Part shown: positions 62,581 to 64,000 of the stretch, piece after piece
Numbering within the stretch: the first letter of the stretch is position 1
Layout of the letters: the number at the start of each line of letters is the position of its first letter
Source of the DNA: Egibacteraceae bacterium
GTDB taxonomy: Bacteria; Actinomycetota; Nitriliruptoria; Euzebyales; Egibacteraceae
Length of the DNA stretch: 64,000 nucleotides
Direction: 5' to 3'
NCBI GenBank assembly: GCA_030446745.1
Contig: JAUJMS010000009.1
Location: 1-64,000, forward strand
The notes under the pieces: model-generated
What the model saw: only the letters and a program-made list of their open reading frames with translations
Databases searched by the model: none
What the model was told of the DNA's origin: nothing
Translations under genes and position numbers: made by a program

Positions 62581-63684
62581 TCAGCGCCGCCGCGACCCCC
62601 GCCCGGCCAGCAAGAGGCCGGCGACCGCGCCGAGCGTGGCGAACACCGCGACGTACACGTCGCGCCGCCGTACGCGCGCGCGTCCCAGCGACACGTAGCC
62701 GGCATGCTCGGCGACGAACTCGCGGACGATCTCGCGATGCGATCGCGTCGGCGCCCACCCGGTCGCGCGCAGCCGTTCGGTCGACAACACCCACGGGTGC
62801 ATGAGGTAGTGCAGCGCCCCCGCCGGTGCGGTCAAAACCCCGCGGGCCCACAGGCGTCGCGCCGCGCCGAACGCGACGGCCTCGGGCACCTCGACGACGT
62901 GCTTGCCCAGCAGGCGCGCGAGGTCGGCTGCCGGCAGCCAGCCCTCGGCCGCGACGTTGTACGCGCCGCGAAGGTCGCCGGTGACCGCGAGTTGCACCGC
63001 GGTCGCGAGGTCGTCGACGTGGAGCAGCTGCAGCGGGGGCGCGTGGCCGCGCACGACCGGCAGCCGGGGCTGCTCAAGGTGGCGCGCCGCGAAGCCGTCG
63101 ACGCCCGGTCCGAGCGTCGTCGCCGGGCGCAGGATCGTCACCGTCACGTCGGGGTTGGCGTCGGCCCAGGCCTGGACGTGCTCCTCGGCGAGCCGGTGTT
63201 GGTACGCCCAGCCGAAGTCCGGGTTCGCGCGCAGCGGCGCGTCCTCGGTCAGCGGCACGGTGTTGCCGGGGTGCGCGCCGTACACCGCGCCGGTCGAGAC
63301 GTGGACGAACCGGCGCACCCCCACGCGCGCGGCTGCGACCAGGACGTTGCGCGTGCCGTTGACGTTCACGGCGAACATCGTGTCCTCGTCGTGCTGCGGC
63401 CCCGGCGTGGTTCCCAGGTGCACCACGACGTCGGCGCCGTCCAGCGCGAGGGGTAGCAGGGGGTCGCGCACGTCGGCGGTGCGCGCGACCAGCTTGGCGA
63501 CCGGCATCTGCGGCTCGTCGCAGTCGACCGCGAGGATGCGCGCGACCGCCTGGTCGGCGTCGAGCCGTTCGAGGACGGCGGCGGCGACCGGGCTGCTGGA
63601 ACCGGTCACCGCGACCGTCAGCCCGCCGCCGTGCGTGTCGCCGGTGCCGGCCGCGGCCGGCGCGAGACCGGCGTCGTCGATCAT
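62581..63684 (-). CDS. Atypical SDR NAD-dependent epimerase/dehydratase
   Basis: The 367-residue protein resembles extended SDRs: VAVTGSSSPVAAAVLERL at the N-terminus, ADVVVHLGTTPG, VNVNGTRNVLVAAARVGVRRFVHVSTGAVYG and VTILRPATTLGPG. The glycine-rich GxxGxxG is replaced by GSSSPV and the usual YxxxK reads YQHRL, so the catalytic Lys is missing. It has a C-terminal hydrophobic segment (YVAVFATLGAVAGLLLAGRG) that could anchor it. It may bind but not turn over a nucleotide sugar. RBS GGGGAGCGAG precedes ATG 63684. Confidence 0.78.
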   Translation of the reverse strand: MIDDAGLAPAAAGTGDTHGGGLTVAVTGSSSPVAAAVLERLDADQAVARILAVDCDEPQMPVAKLVARTADVRDPLLPLALDGADVVVHLGTTPGPQHDEDTMFAVNVNGTRNVLVAAARVGVRRFVHVSTGAVYGAHPGNTVPLTEDAPLRANPDFGWAYQHRLAEEHVQAWADANPDVTVTILRPATTLGPGVDGFAARHLEQPRLPVVRGHAPPLQLLHVDDLATAVQLAVTGDLRGAYNVAAEGWLPAADLARLLGKHVVEVPEAVAFGAARRLWARGVLTAPAGALHYLMHPWVLSTERLRATGWAPTRSHREIVREFVAEHAGYVSLGRARVRRRDVYVAVFATLGAVAGLLLAGRGSRRR

Positions 63685-63751
63685 CTCGCTCCCCCTGGCT
63701 GACGGCTGTGGGCGAGGCTACTACGGCCGCCACCGGTCCTAGCATGGAACC

Positions 63752-64000
63752 ATGAGCGACCCCTTCGGCGGCGGCTTCGACCCCCGGTTGTTCCAGAACG
63801 TCCCGCTCTTCCGCGAGTTCGCGAAGGTGCTCGCCTGGACGGGGGGGCCGGTGAACTGGGACCTCGCCACGGACACGGCGCTGTCGCTCACCGCCCCGCC
63901 CGACGCGCTACCGTCGACCGCACCGGCCACAGACGACGACGACTTCCGCCAGGCTGTCGGCGCCGCCGAGCTGTGGCTGAGCGCGGTCACGACGCTGCCC
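63752..64000 (+). CDS. Zinc-dependent metalloprotease (DUF2342-type), 5' part only
   Basis: The frame runs from ATG 63752 to the window edge (83 codons). It begins MSDPFGGGFDPRLFQNVPLFREFAKVLAWTGGPVNWDLATDTALSL, the conserved opening of the actinobacterial zinc-dependent metalloprotease (putative hydrolase, DUF2342, often placed in F420-associated sets). The zinc-binding HExxH region lies beyond the edge. Divergent from the SDR gene across 67 bases. Confidence 0.82.
   Translation, partial: MSDPFGGGFDPRLFQNVPLFREFAKVLAWTGGPVNWDLATDTALSLTAPPDALPSTAPATDDDDFRQAVGAAELWLSAVTTLP

Overview
The window is a 64-kb chromosomal segment of very high G+C with dense gene packing, frequent GTG starts and many 4-bp ATGA/GTGA overlaps. 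It looks like an actinobacterium. Two landmarks support this: an rdgB-rph-phosphodiesterase-murI-cysM-cysO-mec block that follows the Mycobacterium tuberculosis Rv1334-Rv1341 order (one gene fewer), and a long UPF0182 protein. An MreB-like gene, a fused siroheme-decarboxylase-like gene and a selenocysteine-type SelD suggest a deep-branching lineage (Nitriliruptoria or Egibacter-like) rather than a classical Streptomyces or Mycobacterium. That placement is inference.

Layout. 0-2.5 kb: secreted proteins (one frameshifted), a small membrane protein, a CxxC protein and a hemerythrin-like protein. 2.5-8.5 kb: rdgB/rph/phosphodiesterase/murI/cysM-cysO-mec and an ammonium transporter. 8.6-10.6 kb: selD with an in-frame UGA, ssrA (tmRNA) and smpB. 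10.6-15.3 kb: ftsE-ftsX-M23 peptidase-S41 protease, a divisome peptidoglycan-hydrolysis unit. 15.4-17.9 kb: a degenerate split transketolase-like pair and prfB with programmed frameshift. 17.9-20.4 kb: a DsbA-fold protein, a DtxR-family regulator, Nudix and unknown genes. 20.4-24 kb: an OpuC-type glycine betaine ABC transporter. 24-31.8 kb: an aromatic amino acid lyase-like protein without the MIO triad, DUF1684, EamA, an alpha/beta hydrolase, YdcF, a sulfotransferase and a SpoIIE phosphatase. 31.9-39.7 kb: several genes broken by single-base deletions, mixed with intact small genes. 39.7-49.3 kb: an envelope-glycan locus (GT-C glycosyltransferase, rmlABD with an rmlC-like gene, GT2, sulfotransferase, Wzm/Wzt-like exporter) with gene debris. 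49.7 kb: initiator tRNA. 49.9-60.5 kb: a minus-strand block with UPF0182, a DivIVA protein carrying a C-terminal MuF-like domain, a FecR-like lipoprotein, a large sensor kinase, an unknown protein and an MreB-like protein. 60.5-64 kb: moaE, a siroheme-decarboxylase-like fusion, DUF4190, an atypical NAD-epimerase and the start of a metalloprotease.

Most notable are (1) SelD predicted to be a selenoprotein, with UGA at the catalytic Cys position and a strong stem-loop directly downstream; (2) the DivIVA-MuF fusion translationally coupled to UPF0182; (3) the lyase lacking the MIO Ser; (4) the TKT-like half-proteins without a ThDP motif; and (5) the sulfotransferase/rhamnose export locus. At least nine single-base deletions in six non-core genes suggest sequencing or assembly error or recent decay in those places.
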